Of a stretch of DNA of 64,000 bases, positions 46,729 to 55,825 are shown in pieces (position 1 is the first letter of the stretch; every line of letters starts with the position of its first letter). The position numbers and the translations under genes were made by a program. Under the pieces are notes generated by a model that saw nothing but the letters and a program-made list of their open reading frames with translations, ran no database searches and was not told the origin of the DNA. The DNA is from Bin5 sp965207495. Lineage in GTDB: Bacteria > Chloroflexota > Anaerolineae > Caldilineales > Caldilineaceae. The stretch lies in NCBI GenBank assembly GCA_965207495.1, contig OZ242287.1:4526001-4590000 (forward strand), in the 5' to 3' direction.

Positions 46729-48645
46729 ATGGAAGAGATCGCAGGATCGTTCACGCCCCTCCTTATAGTTATCTCCCTGGCATTCGTTGTGCCGCTGGTG
46801 CTTACCCGTTTCCAACGGCTGCGGCTTCCGATCGTCGTCGGAGAAATCCTTGCTGGAATCGTCATAGGCCGCAGTGGCTTCGGCTGGGTGACTCACGAAG
46901 ACCAGCTGCTCACGCTCCTGGCCGAGTTTGGCTTCGTCTTCTTGATGTTCCTCGCAGGCATGGAGATCGACTTCGCCAATCTGAACATTGAGATGCCCGG
47001 GACCGCCTCAGGGGCAAACGGACGGACCGCTCCCGCAGACGGCCGCAGCCGTCGCTCTTCCGGTCCCCTCTCCATCGGCCTGGCCAGCTTCCTGCTTACC
47101 CTGTCTCTTTCGACCATAGTCGGCTTTGTGCTCTTGCGCATGGGACTGGTCAGCAGTCCGTGGATGATGGCGCTGATCATGTCGACAACCTCTCTGGGCG
47201 TCGTCATGCCGGTGCTAAAGGAACAGGAACTCATCCGCGGCCGCTTCGGGCAGACGATCCTCATCGCCGCGCTTGTGGCCGACTTCGCCACAATGATCCT
47301 GATTACCGTCGTCATCGCGACGATTTCTCACGGCTTGACGTTCGACATCCTTCTGATCAGCCTGCTCTTCGTTGCCTTCTTCCTACTCTACCGTTTGGGC
47401 ATCGTTTCTCTGAACCGGTTTGAGTCTTTGCGGCGAACGTTGGAGGACCTCAGCCATACAACCGCCCGCATCAAGATCCGCGGCGCCTTCACGATTATGT
47501 TGCTCTTTGTGGTGATGGCCGAGGTGTTGGGCGCCGAGATCATCCTGGGCGCTTTCATTGCCGGCGCGATGCTCTCTCTGCTCTCAACTCGCGAGGATCT
47601 GGAGGCAATGCACCAGCTGGAAGCAGTCGGCTTCGGGTTCTTCATCCCCATCTTCTTCATCATGGTGGGAGTGGACTTCAACCTGGGCGCCCTGATCTCG
47701 TCAACCGATGCCCTGTTGCTGCTGCCCTTCCTGGTACTGGCCGCGTTCCTGGTCAAGCTCTTGCCCGCGTTGCTGTTCCGCCTGCAGTTCACATGGCGCG
47801 AGACCATGTCAGCCGGCTTCCTCCTCTCTTCCCGCCTCTCACTCATCGTCGCGGCCTCGGCGATCGGCCTGAACTTGGGGATTATCAGCGAATCGGTCAA
47901 TACGATGATAATCCTGGTGGCCATCGTCACCGTCACCGCCGCCCCCCTGATCTTCAACCGCATCGTCCCGCGCACCGCCGACGATATCCTCCCGCCCATC
48001 GTTGTGTTCGGCGCCGAAAGATTGGGGCTCCAGGTCGCTGAACAGCTGCTGGGCCACCATGAAAAAGTGGTGCTCGTCGACCCCGACGCAGATCTGATCG
48101 CCAGAGCGCGGCAACGCTCCTCCGCAGGCATAGAGGTCATGCACGCCAATATTGACGAAGAGGAAGAAAAACTTGCCGGATACCTCGATTTGGCCGATAC
48201 AGTCGTCGTCACGCTGAGCGACACCGACCGCAACCGCCACATCTGCCACGTGGCCCGCACCCGCTACGGAGTCGACCACATCGTCACCCTCGTCAGAGAG
48301 ACCAACCGGCTGGTGGAGTTCGAAACCCTCAACGTGACCGTCTTCAACCCGTCATTGGACCAGGCCGCGTTGCTGAGCCTGCTGGCCCGCAATCCCGACA
48401 TCTATGAGCTGCTCACGCGGACAGATGACAACAAAGAGGTATCCGAAGTCTGGTTGCACAATCCCGCCTACGATGACAGGTCCCTGCGCGAACTCGATCT
48501 GCCCGGCGACGTACTCATCCTCTCAATTCGACGCGACGGAGAATTCATCGTTCCCCGCGGAAACACGCAACTGGAATATGGCGACCATCTCACGCTGGTC
48601 GGCACATTTGACCATCTGCACGAGGCGCGCGCGCTCTTCCACTGA
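46729..48645 (+). CDS. CPA2-family cation:proton antiporter with TrkA-N/TrkA-C domains (KefB/YbaL-like)
   Basis: 638 residues from the ATG at 46729; an upstream in-frame ATG at 46636 would add a hydrophilic tail unlike the family. About a dozen membrane segments: LPIVVGEILAGIVIG, LAEFGFVFLMFLAGMEID, and ILGAFIAGAMLSLL are standard CPA2 motifs. From about residue 422 a TrkA-N domain starts (PPIVVFGAERLGLQVAEQLL, degenerate nucleotide loop), followed by a TrkA-C domain ending YGDHLTLVGTFDHL. Exports K+ or Na+ in exchange for protons, gated by nucleotide binding. Divergent from recD2. Confidence 0.9.
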   Translation: MEEIAGSFTPLLIVISLAFVVPLVLTRFQRLRLPIVVGEILAGIVIGRSGFGWVTHEDQLLTLLAEFGFVFLMFLAGMEIDFANLNIEMPGTASGANGRTAPADGRSRRSSGPLSIGLASFLLTLSLSTIVGFVLLRMGLVSSPWMMALIMSTTSLGVVMPVLKEQELIRGRFGQTILIAALVADFATMILITVVIATISHGLTFDILLISLLFVAFFLLYRLGIVSLNRFESLRRTLEDLSHTTARIKIRGAFTIMLLFVVMAEVLGAEIILGAFIAGAMLSLLSTREDLEAMHQLEAVGFGFFIPIFFIMVGVDFNLGALISSTDALLLLPFLVLAAFLVKLLPALLFRLQFTWRETMSAGFLLSSRLSLIVAASAIGLNLGIISESVNTMIILVAIVTVTAAPLIFNRIVPRTADDILPPIVVFGAERLGLQVAEQLLGHHEKVVLVDPDADLIARARQRSSAGIEVMHANIDEEEEKLAGYLDLADTVVVTLSDTDRNRHICHVARTRYGVDHIVTLVRETNRLVEFETLNVTVFNPSLDQAALLSLLARNPDIYELLTRTDDNKEVSEVWLHNPAYDDRSLRELDLPGDVLILSIRRDGEFIVPRGNTQLEYGDHLTLVGTFDHLHEARALFH

Positions 48646-48771
48646 GTCCCGCCCGCGGCCGCACGACAGCAACAGCGCACACACGTTAAACGTGACCCAC
48701 TGCGCCTGAACCCAATCTTCTGCGAATAGAACTTAAGGAAAACGTGGAAATAGCGGAGAAAAGCCCGGCTG

Positions 48772-49281
48772 CTACCCGGGAGCGGCGCCCTGCCGGCCGT
48801 TGGCCTCCTGCCAGCGCCCGTGCGCCTTGCGTACAACCCGTCGCGTCGCCTCCTCCATCGGCAGGTCGCCCAGCCCTGCCACCGGCACCCAGGCGACGTC
48901 GTCAACGTCATCGGCCGCCGCGACATCGCCCCCCAGGTAGTGCGCCCAGAAGTCGATAACAACGTAGTGATAGCGAATGCGCCCGCCCGCATCGCGATGA
49001 ATCGGCTCAAACAGGTCGACCAGTTCAACGATCTCGATCTCGGCGCCGGTCTCCTCCCGAACCTCACGCGCGACACCCGCGCGCACCGGCTCGCCCAGAT
49101 CCAGCAGCCCGCCCGGCAACGCCCACATGCCCTGCGATGGCGGCCGCCCGCGTTCAACCATCAGGCTGCGCCCCTCACCGTCGAGAACGACCGCCGCCAC
49201 CGCAACCAGCGGCGCGGGCGGATACTCCCGACTTATCGTAACCGGAAAGGTTGATTCCAGCGGGCCTTCACTGCTTCCCAT
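48772..49281 (-). CDS. NUDIX hydrolase
   Basis: 169 residues from the ATG at 49281, directly after the HAD gene's stop; a GTG at 49293 overlapping that gene is an alternative. Complete Nudix box: GGLLDLGEPVRAGVAREVRE then ETGAEI, fitting Gx5Ex7REUxEExGU. Preceding strand VAVAAVVLDGEGRSLMVERG and WALPGG are typical of ADP-ribose/nucleotide pyrophosphatase-type members. Hydrolyses a nucleoside diphosphate-linked compound; substrate not predictable. Operon with the HAD gene. Confidence 0.9.
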   Translation of the reverse strand: MGSSEGPLESTFPVTISREYPPAPLVAVAAVVLDGEGRSLMVERGRPPSQGMWALPGGLLDLGEPVRAGVAREVREETGAEIEIVELVDLFEPIHRDAGGRIRYHYVVIDFWAHYLGGDVAAADDVDDVAWVPVAGLGDLPMEEATRRVVRKAHGRWQEANGRQGAAPG

Positions 49282-49283
49282 GC

Positions 49284-50078
49284 TCAACACCACGTCTCAA
49301 TGAGGGCGGGCAGCTCAGACAGCGCTCCGATAACCGCATCAGGCTCGATGCTGTCTACCAGGCGTTGGTCCTCCGCCAGCGGGATCATACGGCAGTGAAC
49401 CGTCAACGCCCCGATCTCCTGGCCGCCGGCCACATCATGCTTGAGGCTGTCGCCGACACAGACCAGCTCATACGGCTCCGCGTCCCAGCGCTTCAGGACC
49501 GCATCGTAGATCTCACTCTCAGGCTTGCGCCACTCCACCGCCGCGCTGCTCAGGCAGACGTCCAAATAGCTGCGCAGCCCCGTATAGTCAATGATACGCT
49601 GAAAAATGCGATCGCTGGAGAAATTGGCGATCACCGCCAGCGGAAAGCCCTCGCCGCGCAAACGCTGCAGCAACTCGACCGCGCCCGGCATCGGCTCCCA
49701 CGCAGTAATCTCCGGCGCGTAAAAAAAATCGACCGCCCTTCGCAGAACCTCCTCGTTCATGCGTGAAGCCGGATATCCGACGAACTGCAACAGGAAACTC
49801 ATCGTGTCGTCCGCGGTGTGCTCCTCCTGCTCATCGTCCGATTTCGTTTCCGCGAAGATGCGCGCCTCGACAAGATGCTCCGGAAACTCGTCCGGCAGGT
49901 CAGTCATCCCCGTCGAGCGCATATAGTCGAACGCAGTCTGCGCGCCCTGCTTCATCAACTCGTCGTGAGGCCGGTCGAGCCGGGCAAGCGTATTGTCAAA
50001 ATCGAAGACCAACCCTTGCACGAGTCTGCGCGGCCGAATCTGCGCGGGTTCGCCGGTGAAAAACTGTTTCTGTTCCAT
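49284..50078 (-). CDS. HAD-superfamily hydrolase
   Basis: 264 residues. Motif I DFDNT (Asp26 nucleophile, Asp28), motif II Ser in VIANFSSD, motif III Lys in VEWRKPESEIYDAVLKRW, motif IV VCVGDSLKHDVAGGQEIG. A helical cap (about 35-130) makes it a C1-type phosphatase, similar to phosphoglycolate-phosphatase or 5'-nucleotidase relatives. Followed by the NUDIX gene, suggesting a nucleotide or sugar-phosphate clean-up pair. Confidence 0.9.
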   Translation of the reverse strand: MEQKQFFTGEPAQIRPRRLVQGLVFDFDNTLARLDRPHDELMKQGAQTAFDYMRSTGMTDLPDEFPEHLVEARIFAETKSDDEQEEHTADDTMSFLLQFVGYPASRMNEEVLRRAVDFFYAPEITAWEPMPGAVELLQRLRGEGFPLAVIANFSSDRIFQRIIDYTGLRSYLDVCLSSAAVEWRKPESEIYDAVLKRWDAEPYELVCVGDSLKHDVAGGQEIGALTVHCRMIPLAEDQRLVDSIEPDAVIGALSELPALIETWC

Positions 50079-50660
50079 GCTGTTATGCGTTAAGTAAGAA
50101 CGGGACGACGCTTGCTTGGCGGCGGTACCGGTCCTGGAACCGTAACTACATCACCATCATTCACGCGCATAAGTATGCGGAGGGGCGCCCCCGCCTGTCA
50201 AATCGAGCCAAGCCGCAACCTAAACTTGGATCCGTCCAAAAATGGGTGTGGACTCTCATTTACCTTTGATTTCGACTGGAATGTACCCAATCCTCACATC
50301 TACCCCCGAGAAATCGCCCATTCGCTGACCACTGATCACTGACCACTGCAGTTCCGGGCGTTCGGGCCTTCGGCCCTCTCTTGTGCAGGGGCTGCGCCCC
50401 CGCAACGCCCCGCCCTTGCTAGCCACCGTGTTCATTCTTCCCCAGCCACATGTCTAGCCAACAGTGGCTACCCCCCCATGTACTGTCTCATCCCCCTAAC
50501 CCCTGGCCCCCAGCCCCTGCCGTTCCCCTGCCGTTCCCCCGCAGTTCCCCTCTCAGATGGGCGACTGTGCAGGGCCGTGCTATACTCCGCTCTGAATCCG
50601 AAAAAGAAGCACTCTAACCGGATCACAACGATTCCGCCATCCACACAATTACAACTGACC
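50079..50660. other. Intergenic region between divergent genes, with repeat copy 3
   Basis: Holds a truncated copy of the composite repeat, preceded by a GACCACTGATCACTGACCAC run (50326-50350). 50500-50660 is rich in CCCCTGCCGTTCC-type direct repeats and carries TGTGCAGGGCCGTGCTATAC, whose TGCTATACT is a possible extended -10 box for the gene at 50661. No gene supported; the frame open from 50478 lacks a ribosome-binding site. Confidence 0.45.
50356..50496. repeat. Dispersed composite hairpin repeat, copy 3 (shortened)
   Basis: Carries hairpins GGGC-CTTCG-GCCC (50364-50376) and GGGGC-TGC-GCCCC (50388-50400) and the constant CGCCCTTGCTAGCC segment through TGTCTAGCCAACAGTG, as in copies 1 and 2. 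The left arm is absent and the distal GGGCAGGC hairpin is missing. Confidence 0.8.
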
Positions 50661-51569
50661 ATGCCATATTCTTTTCAAATCGGTTCCATTCCCTGCCACA
50701 TCGTCAGCGACGGCCGCCAGCTCGTCGACGGCGGCGGCTTCTTCGGCCCCGTCCCGCGTGTCCTCTGGGAGCGCGTCATCCGCCCCGACGACAAAAACCG
50801 CATCCCCGTACAAATGCGCTCTCTGCTCATCCAGTCGTCGGCCGGCCTGATCCTGGTCGACACCGGCCAGGGCGACAAAATCACCGCCAAAGAAAGACGC
50901 ATATTCGGCATGGACGACGACAACCAGCGTCTCGCCGCCGACCTGCGCCGCGTCGGATTCGGCCCCGAAGACGTCGACATCGTGCTCATGACCCACATGC
51001 ACGCCGACCACGCCGGCGGCTGCACCCAGTGGAGCGACCCCAACGACCCCGAGAGCGAAGCCATCCCAGCCTTCCCCAACGCCCGCTATCTCGTCCAGCG
51101 CCTCGAAATGGGCGAAGCCGCCTTCCCCAACGAACGCACCCGCGGCACCTACTTCCCCAACAACTGGGAGCCCCTGCGCCGCTCAGGCCAGCTGGAGCTC
51201 GTCGACGGCGATCTGAGCCTGGCAGCCGGTGTTTACACAGTAAGCGTGCCGGGCCACACCGAAAGCATTCAGGCCGTCTGGGTCGAAGACGCCGGCGAAT
51301 CGCTCCTCTTCCTCGGCGACGCCTGCAGCTGGGCCGCGCACCTGGACCGGCTGGCCTGGGTCCCGTCCTTCGATCTCGACCCCATGCGCAGCATCGAGGG
51401 CAAACGCAACCTGCGTCGCCAGGCCGAGGAGAAGAACGCCCTCCTCGTCTTCCAGCATGACGGCCAGGTCGTCACCGGCCGGCTGCGCCCCAGCACACGC
51501 GGCGCGCAAGTAGAGCCGGAGATTACCGAAGTGGCGTGGCCGCCTGCCTCATCCGGCCAGACCCCCTGA
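50661..51569 (+). CDS. Metallo-beta-lactamase-fold hydrolase, copy A
   Basis: 302 residues from the ATG at 50661 (MPYSFQIGSIPCHIVSDGRQ). Zinc motif His112-x-His114-x-Asp116-His117 in THMHADHAGG, later His in VPGHTES, Asp in FLGDAC, and a C-terminal His in FQHDGQV. This is the lactonase/glyoxalase II-like branch (AHL-lactonase-type). No signal peptide. It has a close paralogue 171 bases downstream. Likely substrates are lactones or thioesters, but none is proven. Confidence 0.9.
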   Translation: MPYSFQIGSIPCHIVSDGRQLVDGGGFFGPVPRVLWERVIRPDDKNRIPVQMRSLLIQSSAGLILVDTGQGDKITAKERRIFGMDDDNQRLAADLRRVGFGPEDVDIVLMTHMHADHAGGCTQWSDPNDPESEAIPAFPNARYLVQRLEMGEAAFPNERTRGTYFPNNWEPLRRSGQLELVDGDLSLAAGVYTVSVPGHTESIQAVWVEDAGESLLFLGDACSWAAHLDRLAWVPSFDLDPMRSIEGKRNLRRQAEEKNALLVFQHDGQVVTGRLRPSTRGAQVEPEITEVAWPPASSGQTP

Positions 51570-51691
51570 CAGATCACAAGAATAATGCCCAATGCGTTGG
51601 CAGGTCTACAGCGTCACTTGTCTTATCCTTAAGGGGCATGGCGTTCTGCCGGGAGGTTTTGCGCCCAGCACTGATAGTGTAGGAAGAGCGT

Positions 51692-51719
51692 TATAATATA
51701 GTCACCTGTCTTCGGACAG
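51692..51719 (+). promoter_or_regulatory. Candidate promoter and UUCG-loop hairpin before the second MBL gene
   Basis: A perfect TATAAT at 51692-51697, with only a weak -35 (CACTGA at 51669). It is followed by CTGTC-TTCG-GACAG (51706-51719), a stable UUCG-tetraloop hairpin that would sit at the very 5' end of the transcript, about 20 bases before the ATG at 51741. Confidence 0.45.
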
Positions 51720-51740
51720 ACAGTTTTAGAGGACGCAGCA

Positions 51741-52640
51741 ATGTCATATTCATTTCAGATAGGTTCCATTCCCTGTCACATCGTCAGTGACGGCCAACAG
51801 CTGATCGACGGGGGAAGTTTTTTCGGTCTCGTCCCGCGCGTTCTGTGGGAACGCGTCATTCTCCCAGACGAGAACCACCGCATTCCCGCGCAGATGCGCT
51901 GCCTGTTGGTGCAGTCGCCGGCGGGGCTGATTCTCGTGGACACGGGCCAGGGGGACAAAATCACCGCCGAGTATCGAGCTCAATTTGGTATGGATAGCAG
52001 CAACCGTCGTCTGGAGTCAGATCTGAGCCGTGTCGGTTTCAGCCCGGAGGACGTCGATATCGTGCTGCTGACCCATCTGCACGCCGACCATTGCGGCGGC
52101 AACACGCGCTTGAGCGATCCCACCGATGCCGAGAGCGAGGTCGTCCCCACCTTTCCCAACGCCCGCTACCTGGTCCAGCGCCTGGAGATGGCCGAGGCAT
52201 CCTTCCCCAATGAACGCACGCGCGCGCACTACTTCCCCGAAAACTGGGAGCCCCTGCGCCGTACGGGCCAGCTGGAAATAGTGGACGGCGATCAGGCGCT
52301 GGCCGGCGGTGTACGTGCGGTCATCGTGCCAGGACATACCGGCAGCATGCAGGTGCTGTGGGTCGAAGATGGCGGTGAATCGCTCCTGTTTCTGGGGGAC
52401 GCCTGCAGTTGGGCCGCCCACATGGACCGGCTCGCGTGGGTGCCGGCATTCGATCTGGAACCAATGCGCAGCATCGAAGGCAAACGCAACCTGCGCCGCC
52501 AAGCCGAGGAAAAAAACGCCCTGCTCGTCTTCCAGCACGACAGCCAGGTCGTCACCGGCCGGCTCCGCCCCGGCCCCCGCGGCGCCAAAGTGGAGCCGGA
52601 GATTACCGAAGTTGCTTGGCCGGAAGAGGGGTTAGGGTAG
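51741..52640 (+). CDS. Metallo-beta-lactamase-fold hydrolase, copy B
   Basis: 299 residues, collinear with copy A: YSFQIGSIPCHIVSDG at the N-terminus, HLHADH at 112-117, VPGHTGS, FLGDACSW and FQHDSQV. Differences lie mainly around residues 90-110, 125-135 (CGGNTRLSDPTDAESEVVPT here) and the C-terminus. Zinc ligands conserved, so both should be active. It seems to have its own promoter, so the duplication may allow separate regulation. Confidence 0.9.
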   Translation: MSYSFQIGSIPCHIVSDGQQLIDGGSFFGLVPRVLWERVILPDENHRIPAQMRCLLVQSPAGLILVDTGQGDKITAEYRAQFGMDSSNRRLESDLSRVGFSPEDVDIVLLTHLHADHCGGNTRLSDPTDAESEVVPTFPNARYLVQRLEMAEASFPNERTRAHYFPENWEPLRRTGQLEIVDGDQALAGGVRAVIVPGHTGSMQVLWVEDGGESLLFLGDACSWAAHMDRLAWVPAFDLEPMRSIEGKRNLRRQAEEKNALLVFQHDSQVVTGRLRPGPRGAKVEPEITEVAWPEEGLG

Positions 52641-52732
52641 GGCAAATCTCGTAAGGCAAAAGGGCAATAAAGACATCCAGATTTCTCAATTGTGGGCGCC
52701 CCTGCAATTCCTGGGGTCACATTGAATAAAGA

Positions 52733-53050
52733 TCAGATGGGAACTTCCCTGTACGCCCCAGGCTGCATCCCATCGACAGCGTCCTGGACATCTCCAGTGC
52801 GCGGCTGTATACGCGGCCAGGAAGTTGAAAGAAGAACAAGAATCCCCATACGTCTTCCCGCAAGATTCTGCTGAAAGCGTATGTTTTGGTCTGTGGTAAT
52901 CAGTAGATCGTAGCCGTCTTTCTCCGCTTCTCTCAGCAGATCACCGTTGCGCAAGTCAGACCATCCCCGCTCATAGGCAGTATCGACCGAATGCCCGCCA
53001 AGAAATCGGCGCAGAGGCGCCGGCGTACCCTGATCAAACAAAATCCTCAT
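52733..53050 (-). CDS. DUF5615 PIN-like putative toxin
   Basis: 105 residues. Starts MRILFDQGTPAPLRRFL, with the acidic residue of the PIN-like active site, then DLRNGDLLREAEKDGYDLLI and TTDQNIRFQQNL, all DUF5615 hallmarks (Asp in TTD(Q/K)). Family members are predicted ribonucleases related to VapC and are found next to DUF433 antitoxins. Its start overlaps the upstream DUF433 gene by four bases. Confidence 0.85.
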   Translation of the reverse strand: MRILFDQGTPAPLRRFLGGHSVDTAYERGWSDLRNGDLLREAEKDGYDLLITTDQNIRFQQNLAGRRMGILVLLSTSWPRIQPRTGDVQDAVDGMQPGAYREVPI

Positions 53051-53274
53051 GAATGGACAGACTCTGCCAGGACTTTAACTTCATGATCCAGGGCAGCTTC
53101 GACCTTCCATCTCTCTACGCCAGGGAACCACGCCAAAAACTGCTCGACGCTGGCTCCATCGCGCAGATTCTCAAAGAGGGCGATGACGGGCACGCGCGTG
53201 CCGCGAAACACCCAGGCCCCGCCTAGTTTATCGGGGTGTCGTTCCACCGCCTTACACGATTCCCAGTAATTCAT
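53047..53274 (-). CDS. DUF433 putative antitoxin
   Basis: 75 residues. Contains HPDKLGGAWVFRGTRVPVIA and LFENLRDGASVEQFLAWFPG, the standard DUF433 pattern (GxP.(F/I)RGTRVPV..(L/I)...L.(D/E)G.S..(E/Q)FL..(F/Y)P). A winged-helix-like DNA-binding fold is expected. ATG preceded by GAGAGGGCAGC. First gene of the pair, as usual for antitoxins. Confidence 0.88.
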   Translation of the reverse strand: MNYWESCKAVERHPDKLGGAWVFRGTRVPVIALFENLRDGASVEQFLAWFPGVERWKVEAALDHEVKVLAESVHS

Positions 53275-53618
53275 GCTGCCCTCTCTCTTTCGGCGCGTCT
53301 GTCATGCCAGGGTGAAGAACTGTCGACTGACCATGCATAAGAAGATGCCGCGGGGAAGACCTCAACAGTTTTCCTGGTCGTTGACCAACTGTTCCAAATC
53401 TTGGAAAGCTGCTGATCTTCAAGAGCTCGGATCTAGACGGTGCCTGCAGTATACCCTACGAGCACAAGGTTTCCAGGTGGATCCACTGGGTTGCCGCGAG
53501 CACGTCAAGATTCCTGTTAGCGAATCGGGCGAACGGGCTTGCTCCGTAAACGCCTCTGGCGTCGGTATTGACCGCGCCAGTTATGTGCGCTATTGCGGAG
53601 TCTGGATACTCAACGATC
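53275..53618. other. Intergenic, nothing recognised
   Basis: 344 bases between the antitoxin start and the MFS gene stop, both on the minus strand. No gene, paired promoter boxes or strong terminator was found. An operator for toxin-antitoxin autoregulation would be expected next to 53275. Confidence 0.4.
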
Positions 53619-54869
53619 TCAATCCGCCGACCCCGCCGCCGGCGCCATCGGCAGCACCGTCGCAATGCGCGTCCGCAAAAACACAACACACAACGCCGCC
53701 AGCAGTGGCAGAACCGCCACAACGTGCATGACGCCCGAAAGCGTGTAGACGTCCGCGACCGGACCGGCCAGCCCCATCCCCAATGCGCCCGAGGCAAAAG
53801 TGAAACCAAGGATGGCGCCGCTCGCCAACCCCTGCCTGTCCGGCAGGAACCGCTGCGCCATCACCACCAGAATACTGTGAGGAATTCCAACGAGGAAACC
53901 GGCCGCAAAGGCCAGCGGAAAGAAGACCCAGCCGTCCACAATGTCCAGCATCAGCCAGGAGAAGGGCGTCGCCGCCAGCAGAGACCACAGAAGAATCTTA
54001 GGCTGGTCATAACGATCCCCCATTATGCCCCCAGACATCGAGCCAAGCGCGATCGCCACGCTGGGTACCCCGACCATGAAGCCAAACTGTGTCGGTGAAA
54101 AGCCCAGATCCGCGAAGTATTTGGGCAGCATCCCATAGAATATCTGGTGAACAGAGGCTCTCAGGGCCACCAACACCGCAAACGCCGCCAGCGCCACCCA
54201 GCGCCTGTTAGGCGGGGCATCACGGTCTGACACGGCGCGAGCGCGCGCAATGCGCTGCTGCAGACGCCGCCGCTCCTCGGCTGTCGCCGGCGGTGGCGGC
54301 GGCGGCGGTTCTTCCTCGACCCGCTCCAGCGGTTTGCGCAGACCGATGGCCATCCACACAACGAACGGAAGCGTTCCGATAGCCATGATCCGCGGGCCAA
54401 GCATCCAGATCTCTTCCAGCAGTACCCCCGCGATCATCGGCCCCAGGGCCAGCCCCATCTGCCCCAGCAGAAAGAATATTGAGGTGCCCGTCGTCGCCTT
54501 ATGACCGCCCGCCGCACCGGCATTCATCGCGCCTTGCGGATGAAAAGCGCCGCTGCCCAGCGAGGCGACCGTCATCAACGTGATCAGCGTGAAATAGTTC
54601 TGCGAGAAGGTGGCCGCGTAGTAGAATACTGCAGTCCACAGCAGCCCGATCGCGCCCAGCCAGCGCCCCCCAAACTTGTCGGCCAGCACACCAAAAAACG
54701 GCTGACTCAGCGAGCCCATCAGCGCATAAGCCATCCCGCCCAGCCCAATCTGAGCGTTCGTGATATTGAAAGGCACTGCCAAAACCGCAAGGATCATCGC
54801 GATCGAGGCGTTGATAATGTCGATCGCCATGTGCCCAAACGATACCGCGCTGAGCCGTCTGAGATTCAT
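53619..54869 (-). CDS. MFS transporter, fosmidomycin-resistance-like
   Basis: 416 residues from the ATG at 54869, preceded by GGAAAGAGCAG; 23 codons are open upstream without a signal. About 12 membrane segments. SFGHMAIDIINASIAMIL and the QPFFGVLADKFGGRW motif of the first cytoplasmic loop match the Fsr (fosmidomycin resistance) subfamily. A central loop of about 50 residues carries a run of Pro (EEPPPPPPP) and many Arg. Likely a drug or metabolite exporter. Confidence 0.85.
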   Translation of the reverse strand: MNLRRLSAVSFGHMAIDIINASIAMILAVLAVPFNITNAQIGLGGMAYALMGSLSQPFFGVLADKFGGRWLGAIGLLWTAVFYYAATFSQNYFTLITLMTVASLGSGAFHPQGAMNAGAAGGHKATTGTSIFFLLGQMGLALGPMIAGVLLEEIWMLGPRIMAIGTLPFVVWMAIGLRKPLERVEEEPPPPPPPATAEERRRLQQRIARARAVSDRDAPPNRRWVALAAFAVLVALRASVHQIFYGMLPKYFADLGFSPTQFGFMVGVPSVAIALGSMSGGIMGDRYDQPKILLWSLLAATPFSWLMLDIVDGWVFFPLAFAAGFLVGIPHSILVVMAQRFLPDRQGLASGAILGFTFASGALGMGLAGPVADVYTLSGVMHVVAVLPLLAALCVVFLRTRIATVLPMAPAAGSAD

Positions 54870-55027
54870 CTGCTCTTTCCTGGCAAGGGAAGTAAACCGG
54901 TTTACTCTGCCGTAGTATACCCTGGGTACGTAGTGCAATTCTATCAGTATCTGCGCCCGTTTTCAAAGCCCAACCGGACAGGAATGCCGCCTTCCCCATC
55001 CTCCCCTCCCCCATTTCACTTCGGTAG

Positions 55028-55048
55028 GGGCAGGCCTTGTGCCTGCCC
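55028..55048. repeat. Isolated copy of the GGGCAGGC hairpin
   Basis: Arms GGGCAGGC and GCCTGCCC with a CTTGT loop and preceding GGTAG, the same as the distal hairpin of repeat copies 1 and 2, but without the rest of the element. Confidence 0.8.
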
Positions 55049-55098
55049 TCCCACTACCACAGCGCACCGGCCATACCTCCACCCCCAAATCACCACGG

Positions 55099-55125
55099 CC
55101 GGGGCAGGCCCTGTGCCTGCCCCGG
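55099..55125. repeat. Extended GGGCAGGC-type hairpin
   Basis: Perfect 11-bp inverted repeat CCGGGGCAGGC/GCCTGCCCCGG around a five-base CCTGT loop, 50 bases from the previous hairpin. The longer stem, with both sides changed together, looks maintained as a structure. Confidence 0.8.
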
Positions 55126-55399
55126 TAACCATCCCCTATTCTGTCCCCGCATATTCGGAAGGGCCCCCACGTCCTGGACCAACCCGGTCACACCCCGACA
55201 TATGAGCGCCAGCCCGGTCCGTGGCAACTGGACCTGGCTACGCCAGACAAGGTTTCAAGCGTCCCGTCGACCAGCGAGTTGCCTTTGCGCTCCCAATCAG
55301 CGCCGTCGGTTGCCTCTATAGCGCGATCAGCGCGCCTCGTTCGGAGGTTGCCGGCATGGGCGTGTCCATATGCTTGAACGGACGGGTCGGCGTTGACGG

Positions 55400-55825
55400 C
55401 TAATTCCCCGTCGCCTCGAGCGCAATTGCAGTGGGAACGTCCTTCAGCCAGCCGCTCCTCGCACCCGCCGCGTTCACCGCACGGATCGTATAGTAGTACG
55501 TAGTCCCGGCCTCAACGTCCGTATGCATGTACGTTGTGCCGGTCAGATCGTCGCCGCCGAGCGGCTGCCAGCCGCCCGCCCCAGCCCAGTAAGTCAAGAG
55601 CTCGTACCGCACCGCACCCGCCGCCGCCTCCCAGCTCAACTCCACGCCCCGCACCGTCGCCCTGGCCGTCATTCCGGGAGCAGACAACGCTGGCGCGGTC
55701 GCGGTCGGCGTCGGTGTTGGCGTTAACGTTACTGCCTCCGTCACTGCAATTGCAACTGCGCTGGGAAAGTCCTCCAGCCAGCCGCTCGTCTCCCCCGCCG
55801 CATTTACCGCAAGAATCGTATAGTA
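55400..55825 (-). pseudogene. C-terminal part of the first fibronectin-III-like gene, after an in-frame stop
   Basis: In the same frame as the gene upstream, after the TAA at 55826-55828, the sequence continues YYTILAVNAAGETSGWLEDF, a Thr-Pro linker, and one complete fibronectin-III-like domain (GMTARATVRGVELSWEAAAG through YYYTIRAVNAAGARSGWL), ending at the TAG at 55400. At the stop the paralogues have GTTYYYTIRAV; here ACG AGG TAA TAC replaces a Thr-Thr-Tyr-Tyr series. So the stop breaks a formerly longer protein. An ATG at 55744 could re-initiate but would have no signal peptide. Confidence 0.75.

Larger units (their letters stand above)
54870..55399. other. Intergenic with two isolated GGGCAGGC hairpins
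   Basis: No gene supported. Two hairpins related to the distal hairpin of the composite repeat are at 55028-55048 and 55099-55125. 55280-55399 resembles the regions after the other two fibronectin-III-like genes (phrases such as GTCGGTTGCCTCTATAG and GCCGGCATGGGCG), so this is the duplicated 3' flank of that gene family. Confidence 0.55.

Noticed and set aside
50478..50660. Upstream extension of the first MBL gene
   Set aside because: The frame is open, but there is no signal at its start, the paralogue at 51741 begins at the position equivalent to 50661, and the extension is low-complexity Pro/Ser sequence.
54501..55205. Plus-strand frame of 234 codons
   Set aside because: Mostly antisense to the MFS gene, then runs through the hairpin repeats; Arg/Pro-rich shadow composition.
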